A stretch of DNA of 64,000 nt from Bacteroidaceae bacterium (GTDB lineage: Bacteria > Bacteroidota > Bacteroidia > Bacteroidales > Bacteroidaceae). How positions within the stretch are numbered: the stretch's first letter is position 1; each line of letters begins with the position of its first letter. Below, piece after piece: positions 18,555 through 27,840 of the stretch. Made by a program: the position numbers and the translations under genes. The notes under the pieces were generated by a model. That model had not been told where the DNA came from. It did not search any database and was given only the letters and a program-made list of their open reading frames with translations. The stretch covers positions 1 to 64,000 of the forward strand of contig JAFYRW010000036.1 of NCBI GenBank assembly GCA_017546785.1. The letters run 5' to 3'.

Positions 18555-18591
18555 AATAGTAAAGCAGACCTTTATAGCCTGCTTTACTATT
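18555..18591 (-). terminator. Terminator of the PAP2/SDR operon
   Basis: A 13-bp perfect stem, 18555-18567 with 18579-18591, loop 11 nt, 36 bp past the PAP2 stop. On the minus strand it is followed by TATTTTAAAT. Confidence 0.75.
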
Positions 18592-18626
18592 ATCCTTAAA
18601 AGAGTAGCCTGTAGAAGCATTCTCCT

Positions 18627-19583
18627 TTATATGTTTTTTGTTGCTCTGTCAAAGAGTGCTGCGGTCAAAAGGTAGAGCAGGATACCGCTTATAATACCGG
18701 CAATTCCGTCTATCAGATAATGCGCTTTTATGTACACTGTGGCTCCGCAGAGCAATATATATATAGGTGTAAGCGCCCATCCGAGGGTCCTGTTACTCTT
18801 GAAGGCAAGAATTATCAGTATGGTCGATATTCCTATATGTGAACTTGGGAAGGCTGCTGTCGGTCTTTCTCCCGATGCTTGTGCAATGTTAACAAGAGCG
18901 CTGAAGAAGCCCTCGGCGCTCTCCCTGTGCCCCAGAATATTGGGGTCAAGGTCGAAATAGTTCTTTATCGCAGGGTAAGGCCCGGCAACGGCAACGTCGG
19001 CGCCTATCACCGGAAAGTAGAATTGCGGGCCGGCTACCGGCAAGAATATGAACAGCAGATAGTAGATGAAAAACGAGCATTGTATGATGAATGTGCAGCG
19101 TCTGACATTCTGCGGCTCTTTAAAGAAATACCAGAAACAGATTACAGAAATCATAGGGTAGTAGGCCCAATATCCGAAACTGAACAGCTCGCGCCAAATG
19201 TCGTTGCTGAATATCTGGTCAAAGAGCAGCGCCGGCTGACAACCCAAAAGAGTATATTCGGCCTGTGCAAAAATGTGGTCCATATTGGGGAACATCCTGT
19301 TGAACTCGAATGTCTCGGGGTACCAGTATGTCAATAGCGACATTTGTGTAACCATACGCACAAGGCGCATTCCCGGCGATGGATATTTTGTGTATATATA
19401 GATTAATGCGAATGTTGCAACCACAATTATAAAATGAGACATAAGCATCTCATCGGGCTGTCTCAGACGATTATAGAAGATAATAATCAATATAGTCGTT
19501 AATAGATTGTAGAGCATATTGAGTGTCTCTACAGGAAGGAATCTTCTGTCCTCCTCCTCTCTTCTGAATAGTGCTATAGCCAT
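18627..19583 (-). CDS. PAP2-superfamily membrane phosphatase/phosphotransferase (AUR1-like type)
   Basis: 318 residues with about seven to eight membrane spans. Catalytic motifs of the PAP2 fold are FPSSHIGIST (His near 245) and AHYLIDG (nucleophilic His with Asp four residues later). The classical first motif KxxxxxxRP is missing and GPQFYFP takes its place, the pattern of the PAP2_3 branch that includes inositol-phosphorylceramide synthase. It may therefore move a phospho-head group between lipids, or dephosphorylate one, on the outer face of the inner membrane. It overlaps the upstream SDR gene by 8 bp (translational coupling). Substrate assignment to sphingolipids is inference. Confidence 0.82.
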   Translation of the reverse strand: MAIALFRREEEDRRFLPVETLNMLYNLLTTILIIIFYNRLRQPDEMLMSHFIIVVATFALIYIYTKYPSPGMRLVRMVTQMSLLTYWYPETFEFNRMFPNMDHIFAQAEYTLLGCQPALLFDQIFSNDIWRELFSFGYWAYYPMISVICFWYFFKEPQNVRRCTFIIQCSFFIYYLLFIFLPVAGPQFYFPVIGADVAVAGPYPAIKNYFDLDPNILGHRESAEGFFSALVNIAQASGERPTAAFPSSHIGISTILIILAFKSNRTLGWALTPIYILLCGATVYIKAHYLIDGIAGIISGILLYLLTAALFDRATKNI

Positions 19584-20581
19584 TTGTTCTCTTTATACCA
19601 TTTAATTGTCTCTCTTGTTCCACTCTCAAGGTCGTAGCTTGTTGTAAAATTAAGTTCTTCTTCTGTTTTTGTTGTGTCGCACAGCCAATTGCGCTGTCTC
19701 ATTATATTGAATTTGTCTCTGTTTAGAGTGCTCGGCTTTTTTGTTATTCTCGACAGCTGTTCGGCGCATAGCGAAACAATCTTCAACAGCCATATTGGCG
19801 CTGTTATGTGTAGCACATTTTTTATATCAAGCTCTCGTTGAATGTAGTTGCTGAAGCTGCGGCTGTCGTATCCGCGCTTCTCACTCACAAAATAGCATTT
19901 ACGGGTAACCCCTTTGTCTATGGCAAGGAATATTGCCTTTACAAGGTCCTTTACATAAATAAATGTTATTGTCTGTGGCTTGTATCCTACGGCAAAGTCA
20001 ATATGCCTTATTATGCTTACCGCCATCTTGTAATAGTCTTTCTCTCGCGGTCCGTATACTCCTGTGGGGCGGAATATTACATAGGGTAGGCCGTGGCAAG
20101 CTCTGATATATGCCTCTGCCATTATTTTGCTGTAGCCATAGGCTGTGTTGGGGCGTGCCTCGTCGCTCTCTGTTATTGGAGTATATGGCTGTTCCTCCCT
20201 TATGGGGCCGAATATGCTCAGCGAACTAAGATAAATGAATTGTTTGGGGAGAATATTGCTCCTTCTCAACGCTTCGATGAGGTTTTTTGTTCCCTCAAAG
20301 TTTATTTTCATAAATTCGCTCTTATCGACACATTTTGTGGCGCCTGCAGCGTGTACAATGTAGTCCCACCCTTTGTTGTAAGACAAGAATGCGGCAATCT
20401 CCTTGTCGAGCGACACGGGAGAGGAAAGGTCGAGCTCAATGAATCTTATACGGTTATCCTGCAGGAATTCAAGGCTGCTGTTTCTGCGTATTGCCGCCCA
20501 CACAGTGTATCCTCGTTTCAGGGCCTCTTCGACTATAAAGCTGCCTATGAATCCGCTGGCTCCGGTAACTAATATATCCAT
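19574..20581 (-). CDS. Extended short-chain dehydrogenase (NAD-dependent epimerase family), possible 3-ketosphinganine reductase
   Basis: 335 residues. Rossmann motif GASGFIG near the N-terminus, VHAAGATKCVDKSEF, catalytic Ser in YLSSLSIFGP, and YxxxK as YGYSK. The second half has FRPTGVYGPREKDYY and a non-sugar-specific C-terminus. The start MDILVTGAS at 20581 is preferred over 20620 because a -7 box lies at 20618-20625. From memory, an epimerase-annotated protein of Bacteroides thetaiotaomicron (BT_0972) was reported as a 3-ketosphinganine reductase. Coupling of this gene to an AUR1-like PAP2 protein fits a sphingolipid role, but a nucleotide-sugar epimerase cannot be excluded. Confidence 0.85.
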   Translation of the reverse strand: MDILVTGASGFIGSFIVEEALKRGYTVWAAIRRNSSLEFLQDNRIRFIELDLSSPVSLDKEIAAFLSYNKGWDYIVHAAGATKCVDKSEFMKINFEGTKNLIEALRRSNILPKQFIYLSSLSIFGPIREEQPYTPITESDEARPNTAYGYSKIMAEAYIRACHGLPYVIFRPTGVYGPREKDYYKMAVSIIRHIDFAVGYKPQTITFIYVKDLVKAIFLAIDKGVTRKCYFVSEKRGYDSRSFSNYIQRELDIKNVLHITAPIWLLKIVSLCAEQLSRITKKPSTLNRDKFNIMRQRNWLCDTTKTEEELNFTTSYDLESGTRETIKWYKENKWL

Positions 20582-20617
20582 TATTTTACTGCTCTTCTCT
20601 TTTGACGTCTGCGCGTG

Positions 20618-20625
20618 CAAAGATA
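20618..20625 (-). promoter_or_regulatory. -7 element of the SDR/PAP2 operon
   Basis: The minus strand reads TATCTTTG (TAnnTTTG) about 37 nt before the SDR start at 20581. No clear -33 element is seen. Confidence 0.45.
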
Positions 20626-20761
20626 GCTAATTATAGTTTCATAAATGCTAATAATGTAGCTTGCGGTGTTAATGTTCGCTTATTTTTCTTTTTTTTAGCA
20701 TAATTTGTAAGAATGCTCTTTTGCTCTCCTATATAATAATGTAATTTAAAATATTGGGAAT

Positions 20762-21118
20762 ATGTGCAGAGAGAGTATTTTTCGTATAAAAGGAGTTTCT
20801 GGTGCTTGCTATGAGTTTGATGAATATCCTTTAAAAACATCATTGTCCGATACTTTGGAAATTTTAGGCAATGCCCCCGGCGTTTATATATTTTTATCCT
20901 CTACAGACGATGCTTCGGGCTGTGAGCAACGCAATCTGCTCTATTGTGGAATAACAGCCGACATTATCGGTTCAATGGGGGAGATGTTTTTGTCGGGCAT
21001 TGTCTGGCGTGCCGATTTTCTTTGCTTCGCCTATGAGCCGTCGCCTCTCGTAAGGTGTGATTTATGGGCTGACATTCTATTGGCCAATAGCTTTATTTAC
21101 AACGACTCCCAAAATTGA
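20762..21118 (+). CDS. Small protein with a degenerate GIY-YIG-like core
   Basis: 118 residues. APGVYIFLSS (38-47) and LLYCGITADI (59-68) resemble the two strands of GIY-YIG nucleases (G-V-Y ... Y-C-G). The arginine that should follow the YIG strand is missing (GITADIIGSMGEM) and the protein stops before the usual Glu-bearing helix could be recognised. An active nuclease is therefore unlikely; a DNA- or RNA-binding relic is possible. ATG at 20762 follows an AT-rich gap. It precedes rnr by 132 bp on the same strand. The resemblance is by eye and modest. Confidence 0.6.
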   Translation: MCRESIFRIKGVSGACYEFDEYPLKTSLSDTLEILGNAPGVYIFLSSTDDASGCEQRNLLYCGITADIIGSMGEMFLSGIVWRADFLCFAYEPSPLVRCDLWADILLANSFIYNDSQN

Positions 21119-21250
21119 ATCTGTAGGAATGACGAATGCTTGTGCAATTATTTTCGGATTCTTGTTGCCGTATATGTTTTTATTACTAATTTAGCAACAT
21201 ATAATGGTGGGGCAAAGGCCTTTTGTCGTTGATGAATAAATTTTTGTAAT

Positions 21251-23401
21251 ATGGCAAGGAATGCAGGAAAGTCCAAAGGGCGAATGAATAAAAGAGTGTT
21301 GGTTGAGATGCTTGTTGAGTTTTTTAATAGGCACGCCGGAGAGTCGTTGAGTACAAAGGTTGTCTTTAAGGAATTGGGAATAACATCAACGTCGGCAAGG
21401 ACACTGTGTATAACCATTCTCGATGACCTTGTGTTCGAAGGCTATCTTGTAGAGACTGCTTTCCGCCACTATGCTCTTGCCGAGGGAAGCTCAACAATCA
21501 ATGGTACATTCAGCCGCAATCGCGAGGGCTTCAACCTTTTTTATCCCGAGGATGGCAGCGAGCCTATTCTGATTAGCGAGCGTCACTCTTTACACGCTCT
21601 TACCGACGATTATGTGCGTGTGAGCCTTTTTGCCAAACGTAGGGGCCGTGGTCGTGAGGGTGAGGTCATAGAGATAATAAAACGCGCACACGATACATTC
21701 GTCGGCGTGCTAAAAGTGGAAAAGCATTATGCCCTGCTGCTCACCGAGAGCCGAATATTGCCCAACGATGTATTTATTCCAAAAGAGCATCTTAAAGGAG
21801 GAAAGAGTGGCGACAAGGCTGTTGTAAAATTGCTCGACTGGCCTATGGACAATCGCAATCCAATAGGTAAGGTCGTGGATATTTTGGGTAAAGAGGGAGA
21901 CAATGATGCCGAGATGAATGCAATATTGGCCGAATTTGGTCTGCCGTACGTCTACCCCGAGGCTGTGGAGCAGGCTGCGCAGAATCTTCCCGCCGATATT
22001 ACGCCGCAAGAGATTGCCCGTCGCGAGGACTTCCGCTCTATCACAACATTTACAATAGACCCTATAGACGCAAAGGATTTTGATGATGCGCTCTCTATAC
22101 AAAAACTCCCTGATGGTCTCTGGGAGATTGGTGTGCATATTGCCGACGTTTCGCACTATGTGACCGAGGGCAGCATAATAGACAAGGAGGCATTCAAGCG
22201 CGCTACATCAATTTATCTTGTAGACCGCACAATACCTATGCTTCCCGAGCGTCTCTGTAATTTCTTGTGCTCTCTGCGTCCCAACGAGGAGAAGCTCACC
22301 TATTCGGTGATATTCGCAATGAACGACAAGGCCGAAATAAAGAATTACAGAATAGTAAGAGGAGTGATTAACAGCGATCGCCGCTTCTCCTACGAAGAGG
22401 TACAGGATATTTTGACGTCGGGCAAAGGGGAGTATATCGAGGAACTTACTACCTTGAACAATCTTGCACAGATAATGCGTAAGGCCCGAATGGCTGCTGG
22501 AGCCATTGACTTTCAGCAGGCCGAGGTTCGTTTCCGTCTCGATGAGGCCGGCAAGCCTCTGTCAGTCTATTTTACCGAGAGCAACGAGTCGCATCAGCTT
22601 ATAGAGGAGTTTATGCTACTGGCCAACCGTACCGTGGCCGAGACCATAGGAAAAAGAGCGGGACGTACCGCTCCAAAGACTTTTGTCTATCGTATACACG
22701 ACCGCCCCGACCCCGAGAAGCTGACAATGCTTGCCCGCTTTGTGAATAAATTGGGTTACAAGATGCGTAGCGCGTCGGGACGCACAACCTCTCCTGCGGC
22801 ACTTAACAATCTTCTAAAAGAGGTCAAGGGAAGCAAAGAGCAGAATGTCATTGAGCAAATATCGTTGCGTACAATGCAAAAGGCAAAATATTCAACCGAG
22901 AATATTGGACATTTTGGCCTCGCCTTTAAATATTACACACACTTTACATCGCCCATACGCCGTTACCCCGACCTTATGGTTCATCGTCTGTTGGACCGTT
23001 ACCTTAATCAGAATGGACGTTCGGCCAGCGTAAACAAATACTCCGACTACTGCGAGCATTGTTCGGCGCAGGAGCAGGTAGCGGCAAATGCCGAGCGTGC
23101 GAGCATAAAATACAAGCAGGTAGAATTTATGAGTGAGCACATTGGCGAGGAGTACGATGCTATTATAAGCGGAGTTACCGAGTGGGGTATTTATGCCGAA
23201 ATAAACGACAATAAGTGCGAAGGAATGATTCCTCTTCGTACTCTGCAGGACGACTATTATGAATACGACGATGCGAACTACTGCCTAGTGGGCCGTCGCA
23301 AGCATCGTAAATATGTGATAGGCGATCCGTTGCGTGTGCGCATAGTTCGTGCCAATATCGACAAGAAACAGCTCGATTTTGAGATAGCTGATGAGTGGTA
23401 A
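21251..23401 (+). CDS. rnr: Ribonuclease R
   Basis: 716 residues, the RNase II/RNB family 3'-5' exoribonuclease that degrades structured RNA. An N-terminal helix-turn-helix-like segment (about 15-70) precedes two cold-shock domains. The RNB catalytic domain has TIDPIDAKDFDDALS (the Asp cluster binding Mg2+), HIADVSHYV and SPIRRYPDLMVHR. The C-terminal S1 domain starts around EYDAIISGVTEWGIYAEI. The basic tail of E. coli RNase R is absent, usual in Bacteroidota. It stands alone between the GIY-YIG-like gene and the two-component pair. Confidence 0.96.
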   Translation: MARNAGKSKGRMNKRVLVEMLVEFFNRHAGESLSTKVVFKELGITSTSARTLCITILDDLVFEGYLVETAFRHYALAEGSSTINGTFSRNREGFNLFYPEDGSEPILISERHSLHALTDDYVRVSLFAKRRGRGREGEVIEIIKRAHDTFVGVLKVEKHYALLLTESRILPNDVFIPKEHLKGGKSGDKAVVKLLDWPMDNRNPIGKVVDILGKEGDNDAEMNAILAEFGLPYVYPEAVEQAAQNLPADITPQEIARREDFRSITTFTIDPIDAKDFDDALSIQKLPDGLWEIGVHIADVSHYVTEGSIIDKEAFKRATSIYLVDRTIPMLPERLCNFLCSLRPNEEKLTYSVIFAMNDKAEIKNYRIVRGVINSDRRFSYEEVQDILTSGKGEYIEELTTLNNLAQIMRKARMAAGAIDFQQAEVRFRLDEAGKPLSVYFTESNESHQLIEEFMLLANRTVAETIGKRAGRTAPKTFVYRIHDRPDPEKLTMLARFVNKLGYKMRSASGRTTSPAALNNLLKEVKGSKEQNVIEQISLRTMQKAKYSTENIGHFGLAFKYYTHFTSPIRRYPDLMVHRLLDRYLNQNGRSASVNKYSDYCEHCSAQEQVAANAERASIKYKQVEFMSEHIGEEYDAIISGVTEWGIYAEINDNKCEGMIPLRTLQDDYYEYDDANYCLVGRRKHRKYVIGDPLRVRIVRANIDKKQLDFEIADEW

Positions 23402-23470
23402 TATTTTCCTTAAAAGAGATATTTTAGTTTCTTTTCAGAATAAGGCTGTATTTTAGCAAAAAATAGGATT

Positions 23471-24154
23471 ATGAAACTGCTGATAATAGAGGACGATGCT
23501 TCGTTGCGCGAGGTAATGTGCCGCGCATTGCGTAGCGAGGGTTATATAGTAGAGACAGCCTCGACATTCTTTGAGGCTCAAGATAAGATTGCCGGCTACA
23601 ATTACGAATGTATAATGCTTGACATAATGTTGCCCGACGGCAATGGTCTTACCCTCCTCAGGCATATAAAGGCACTGGATAAGGGCGACAGAGTGATTAT
23701 AATCTCGGCTCGTGACTCAATCGACGATAAGGTCGAGGGTCTTGAGCTTGGTGCCGACGATTATCTTGCCAAGCCTTTCTATATGGCGGAACTTTCGGCA
23801 AGAATAAAAAGTGTGCTGCGCCGTGGAAACAATGGAGTGGCACAGACTATGAGTACGGGAAATATAACCCTTTTTGTGTCGGAGCGCAGAGCAACTATTG
23901 GCGATGCTCCCCTTCCGTTGCTGAAAAAGGAATTCGACATTCTGCTTTATTTTATGCAGCGTCCCAATCACATTGTCGATAAGGCTGTTCTTGCCGAGTC
24001 TGTGTGGGGCGACCACGTTGATATGGCCGACAATTTCAGCTTCGTATATGCACAGGTTAAGAATCTGCGCAAGAAACTCAGTGACGCCGGCGCAACAATG
24101 AACATTAAGGCCATTTATGGCTTTGGATACAAACTGACAGAGGTAAACGAATAA
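23471..24154 (+). CDS. OmpR-family response regulator
   Basis: 227 residues. Receiver domain with acidic pocket E7-D8-D9, phospho-acceptor D51 in MLDIMLPDG, and conserved K101 in YLAKPF. The C-terminal half is a winged-helix DNA-binding domain (LLKKEFDILLYFMQRPNHIV ... IKAIYGFGYKL). Its stop overlaps the kinase ATG by one base, so the pair is translated together. Targets cannot be read; the GH92 gene and RNase R are neighbours but there is no evidence they are regulated by it. Confidence 0.96.
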   Translation: MKLLIIEDDASLREVMCRALRSEGYIVETASTFFEAQDKIAGYNYECIMLDIMLPDGNGLTLLRHIKALDKGDRVIIISARDSIDDKVEGLELGADDYLAKPFYMAELSARIKSVLRRGNNGVAQTMSTGNITLFVSERRATIGDAPLPLLKKEFDILLYFMQRPNHIVDKAVLAESVWGDHVDMADNFSFVYAQVKNLRKKLSDAGATMNIKAIYGFGYKLTEVNE

Positions 24155-25416
24155 TGAGACTGATATATAGAATAATCATACGCCTTGCGTTGTCTCTTAT
24201 TGTCATAATGGCTCTTTGGGCTACTCTCTTCTATTTCTCTATAGTGCGTGAGATAAATGACGAGTCGGACGATAGCCTTGAAGAGTATGCCGAACTTATA
24301 ATACGCCGTCAATTGGCGGGACGTCCTTTACCCTCGCTCAATAGCGGCTCGAACAATAGCTACACTATAGAGCCTTTGGACTCCAGTCTCACGGCTACTC
24401 CCTATATGTCCTTTCACGATGAGATGATGTATATCCCCGAGGATGAGGATACCGAGCCTGCGCGTGTGCTTACAACAATATACCCCGACAGTGCGGGTCG
24501 TATGTATAAACTCACCGTGTCAATGCCTACATTCGAGCGCAGGGACCTTGTAAGGTCAATCCTGTGGTATATGATAATACTCTATCTTGCACTGATGGCT
24601 GTTCTTGTGATTGTGGCAATGCTTGTGATAAACAGCAGTATATCACCATTATACGCACTGCTTTCTTGGCTCGATAAATATACTCCGGGACGAAAGGTCG
24701 ATGCTATACCCGACTCCGATATTAAGGAGTTTCACAAGCTGAGCATTGCTGCCAACCACGCAGTGTATCGTGCCGAGGAGCATTTTGAGCAACAGAAGCA
24801 ATTTATTGGCAATGCCTCGCACGAATTGCAGACTCCTCTTGCCATCATCGGCAATCGTCTCGAATGGTTGGTGAATAATACTCCTATAAACGAGGAGCAG
24901 TTCATTGAGCTTACAAAAATGCAGCAGACACTGCGTAAGCTGGTGCGTTTAAACAGGACGCTGCTGCTGCTCTCCAAGATAGACAACGGGCAGTTCCCCG
25001 AGACTGCAGATGTTGATATTGTTGCGCTGATAGAAGAGGAACTGGAGGTCTACAAGGAGATTTATGCCGAAAAGAACATAGAGTGTGAAACATCGTTTCC
25101 CGACAGCTTTGTGGTTCAGATGAACGAGCCGTTGGCAAAGACATTGGTCACCAATCTGCTTAAGAATGCTTTCCTGCACTCGTCGCAGTGTGGACGCATT
25201 GTCGTGTCAATAGAAAAGAACACTCTTGTCATTGCCAATCAGGGAGAGGAGCCTCTTGAGGCCGATAGGATTTTTGACCGATTCTATCATAGTGGCTCTA
25301 CCGGCTCTACGGGATTAGGATTGGCGCTTGTAAATTCAATCTGCCGATATTATAATATCTCGATAGGCTACACTTTTGCCGATGGAATGCATTGCTTTAG
25401 TGCTTGTTGGGAGTAG
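24154..25416 (+). CDS. Sensor histidine kinase
   Basis: 420 residues, inner membrane. Membrane span 1 is at about 5-30, a periplasmic sensor of roughly 110 residues follows, and span 2 (MIILYLALMAVLVIVAMLVI) is at about 144-165. The H-box is SHELQTPLA with phospho-histidine H223. The ATPase part has the N-box LVTNLLKNAF and G-box TGLGLALV. The periplasmic domain has no recognised ligand motif. Partner of the adjacent response regulator (1-bp overlap). Confidence 0.95.
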   Translation: MRLIYRIIIRLALSLIVIMALWATLFYFSIVREINDESDDSLEEYAELIIRRQLAGRPLPSLNSGSNNSYTIEPLDSSLTATPYMSFHDEMMYIPEDEDTEPARVLTTIYPDSAGRMYKLTVSMPTFERRDLVRSILWYMIILYLALMAVLVIVAMLVINSSISPLYALLSWLDKYTPGRKVDAIPDSDIKEFHKLSIAANHAVYRAEEHFEQQKQFIGNASHELQTPLAIIGNRLEWLVNNTPINEEQFIELTKMQQTLRKLVRLNRTLLLLSKIDNGQFPETADVDIVALIEEELEVYKEIYAEKNIECETSFPDSFVVQMNEPLAKTLVTNLLKNAFLHSSQCGRIVVSIEKNTLVIANQGEEPLEADRIFDRFYHSGSTGSTGLGLALVNSICRYYNISIGYTFADGMHCFSACWE

Positions 25417-25440
25417 AATCTCTAATATTCTGTAATTATT

Positions 25441-27717
25441 GTGAAAAGGATATTTGTAATATTTCTTCTCTTTCTGCCGCTCTTTTTGTGTGCGCAGGAT
25501 TATACAAAGTATGTCAATCCTTTGATAGGTACGCAGTCGTCGTTCGAATTGTCGGCGGGTAACACCTATCCGGCAATAGCAATGCCGTGGGGAATGAACT
25601 TCTGGGCTCCGCGCACCAACAAGATGGGCGACGGATGGAAATATACATATACCTCGCATAAGATATACGGCTTTGAGCAGACTCACCAGCCGAGTCCGTG
25701 GATAAACGATTATGGACAATTCTCGTTGATGCCTGTTACCGGCAACGTCGCTATTGATGAGGCTGAGCGTGCCAGTTGGTTTTCACATAAGGCCGAGCTT
25801 GCCTTGCCCCATTATTATAGAGTCTATCTTGCCGATTATGATGTTCTTGCCGAGATTACTCCTACGGAGCGTGCGGCAATGTTCCGCTTTACTTTCCCCG
25901 AGGCTTCATCGTTTGTGGTAATCGATGCTTACGATAAAGGCTCGTATATTGAGATTCTCCCGTCGGAACAAAAGATTGTAGGCTATACTACGCGTAACAG
26001 CGGGGGAGTCCCCGATAATTTCCGCAACTATTTTGTGCTCTATTTTGACAAGCCTTTCGACTCAGTGTCTACGCTTGCGGGCAATGGCGGCACACAGCAA
26101 TTGTCTATGCACGATGCATTGCAGCAGACAGCCTATCACACAGGAGCAGTTGTTGGCTTTAATACCGCAAAGGGGGAAAAGGTACACGTAAGGGTGGCCT
26201 CTTCGTTCATTAGTGTCGAACAGGCAGAAATTAACCTTAGGGAGCTTGGCGGCGACTCTTTCGATGAGCTTGTTGCAAAAGGACGCGACAAATGGAACAG
26301 CGTGCTGGGACGCATTTCTGTCGAGGGTGACGATATTGACAATAAGCGCACATTCTATTCGTGTCTCTACCGTTCGTTGCTCTTTCCGCGAAAATTCTAT
26401 GAATTGTCGGCTACAGGTGAAGCTATACACTACAGTCCCTATAATGGAGAGGTCCTTCCGGGATATATGTACACCGATACAGGCTTTTGGGATACCTTTC
26501 GTTCACTATTCCCGTTGCTCAATCTTGTTTATCCTTCGGTAAATAAGGAGATTCAAGAGGGATTGCTGAATGCCTATCGCGAGAGTGGCTTCTTTCCCGA
26601 ATGGGCAAGCCCCGGACACCGCAACTGTATGGTGGGAAACAATTCGGCATCGGTTCTTGCCGACGCTTTTGTAAAAGGTGTCAAGGTCGACGATACTGCT
26701 ACGCTGTACAAAGGGCTCTTGAATGCTGTCGGTGCGGTTCATCCTACTGTGCCTTCTACGGGACGTCTGGGCTACGAGCTTTATAATTGCCTAGGCTATA
26801 TTCCTTGCGATGCAGGAATCTATGAGAGTGCCGCAAGAACGTTGGAATATGCCTATAACGATTGGTGTATACTGCAGATAGCAAAGGCTGTCGGTCGTCC
26901 TAAAAAGGAGATTAAGGTGCTCGAGAAGCGTGCGCTTAATTATAGGAACCTCTACCATCCGAAATATAAATTGATGTGCGGCCGTTTGACCGATGGCTCT
27001 TTTGAGCAACCATTCTCTCCGTTGAAATGGGGCGGTAATTTTACCGAGGGCAACAGCTGGCACTATACGTGGTCGGTATTCCACGATGTTCAGGGGCTCA
27101 TCGACCTTATGGGTGGCAAGCAGCAATTTACCAATATGCTCGATTCTGTGTTTGCCGTGCCGCCACACTACGACGACACTTATTATGGATTCCCCATTCA
27201 CGAGATTCGTGAAATGACTGTGATGAATATGGGAAACTATGCTCACGGCAATCAGCCTATACAGCATATGATATATTTGTACAATTACGCCGGTGAGCCG
27301 TGGAAGGCACAATATTGGTTGCGTAGGGTGATGGAGAATATGTATACTCCTACTCCCGACGGCTATTGTGGCGACGAAGATAATGGACAGACATCAGCTT
27401 GGTATGTATTCTCGGCTCTTGGTTTTTATCCTGTGTGTCCGGCAAGCAATGAGTATGTGCTTGGTGCTCCCCTTTTTGAACGTGCGACCGTTAAATTGGA
27501 GAATGGCAACGAATTTGTGATAGATGCAGCAGGAAACAGCTCTTCTACTCCCTATATGCGCTCTCTTTTGCTCGACGGAAAGGAGTACTCGCGTAACTAT
27601 ATAACCCACGAGGCTCTCTTGAGTGGCGCGAACATAAAAGTTCAGATGGACTCGCTTCCCAACCTCTTGCGTGGAGTATGCGACGACGACGTTCCTTATT
27701 CTTTTTCAAAGAAATAG
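25441..27717 (+). CDS. Glycoside hydrolase family 92 alpha-mannosidase
   Basis: 758 residues from a GTG start at 25441, giving a signal peptide (MKRIFVIFLLFLPLFLCAQ). GH92 enzymes are Ca2+-dependent inverting exo-alpha-mannosidases. Family signatures visible are YVNPLIGT at the mature N-terminus, the probable catalytic acid E536 in TEGNSWHYTW, and the DEDNGQTSAWYVFSALGFYP segment containing the candidate base Asp. Linkage specificity (alpha-1,2 or other) is not determined. It stands alone rather than in a polysaccharide utilisation locus with SusC/SusD genes, 25 bp after the kinase gene. Confidence 0.94.
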   Translation: MKRIFVIFLLFLPLFLCAQDYTKYVNPLIGTQSSFELSAGNTYPAIAMPWGMNFWAPRTNKMGDGWKYTYTSHKIYGFEQTHQPSPWINDYGQFSLMPVTGNVAIDEAERASWFSHKAELALPHYYRVYLADYDVLAEITPTERAAMFRFTFPEASSFVVIDAYDKGSYIEILPSEQKIVGYTTRNSGGVPDNFRNYFVLYFDKPFDSVSTLAGNGGTQQLSMHDALQQTAYHTGAVVGFNTAKGEKVHVRVASSFISVEQAEINLRELGGDSFDELVAKGRDKWNSVLGRISVEGDDIDNKRTFYSCLYRSLLFPRKFYELSATGEAIHYSPYNGEVLPGYMYTDTGFWDTFRSLFPLLNLVYPSVNKEIQEGLLNAYRESGFFPEWASPGHRNCMVGNNSASVLADAFVKGVKVDDTATLYKGLLNAVGAVHPTVPSTGRLGYELYNCLGYIPCDAGIYESAARTLEYAYNDWCILQIAKAVGRPKKEIKVLEKRALNYRNLYHPKYKLMCGRLTDGSFEQPFSPLKWGGNFTEGNSWHYTWSVFHDVQGLIDLMGGKQQFTNMLDSVFAVPPHYDDTYYGFPIHEIREMTVMNMGNYAHGNQPIQHMIYLYNYAGEPWKAQYWLRRVMENMYTPTPDGYCGDEDNGQTSAWYVFSALGFYPVCPASNEYVLGAPLFERATVKLENGNEFVIDAAGNSSSTPYMRSLLLDGKEYSRNYITHEALLSGANIKVQMDSLPNLLRGVCDDDVPYSFSKK

Positions 27718-27727
27718 AGAGAAACTA

Positions 27728-27758
27728 TTGACAAAGGACTTTTCGTTTGTTATATTTG
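27728..27758 (+). promoter_or_regulatory. Consensus Bacteroidetes promoter
   Basis: TTG (27728-27730), 20-nt spacer, TATATTTG (27751-27758). This is one of the two best matches to the consensus in the window. Its only downstream reading frame is the 45-codon ORF at 27841. Confidence 0.7.
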
Positions 27759-27777
27759 CGGTAGTCGCGAATATCGG

Positions 27778-27803
27778 TTGCGCTTGCGGTAAAGTAGGCG
27801 CAA
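27778..27803 (+). promoter_or_regulatory. Leader hairpin before the 45-codon ORF
   Basis: TTGCGC (27778-27783) pairs with GCGCAA (27798-27803) and is followed by TTTTAATT. It could be an attenuator or a 5' stabilising hairpin. Confidence 0.4.
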
Positions 27804-27840
27804 TTTTAATTCCTTATATAAACTTTTACAAAAGCAAATT

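Noticed and set aside
25441-27717. A polysaccharide utilisation locus around the GH92 gene
   Set aside because: No SusC/SusD pair or further glycoside hydrolases are nearby; the TonB receptor at 59.6 kb is distant and lacks a SusD partner.
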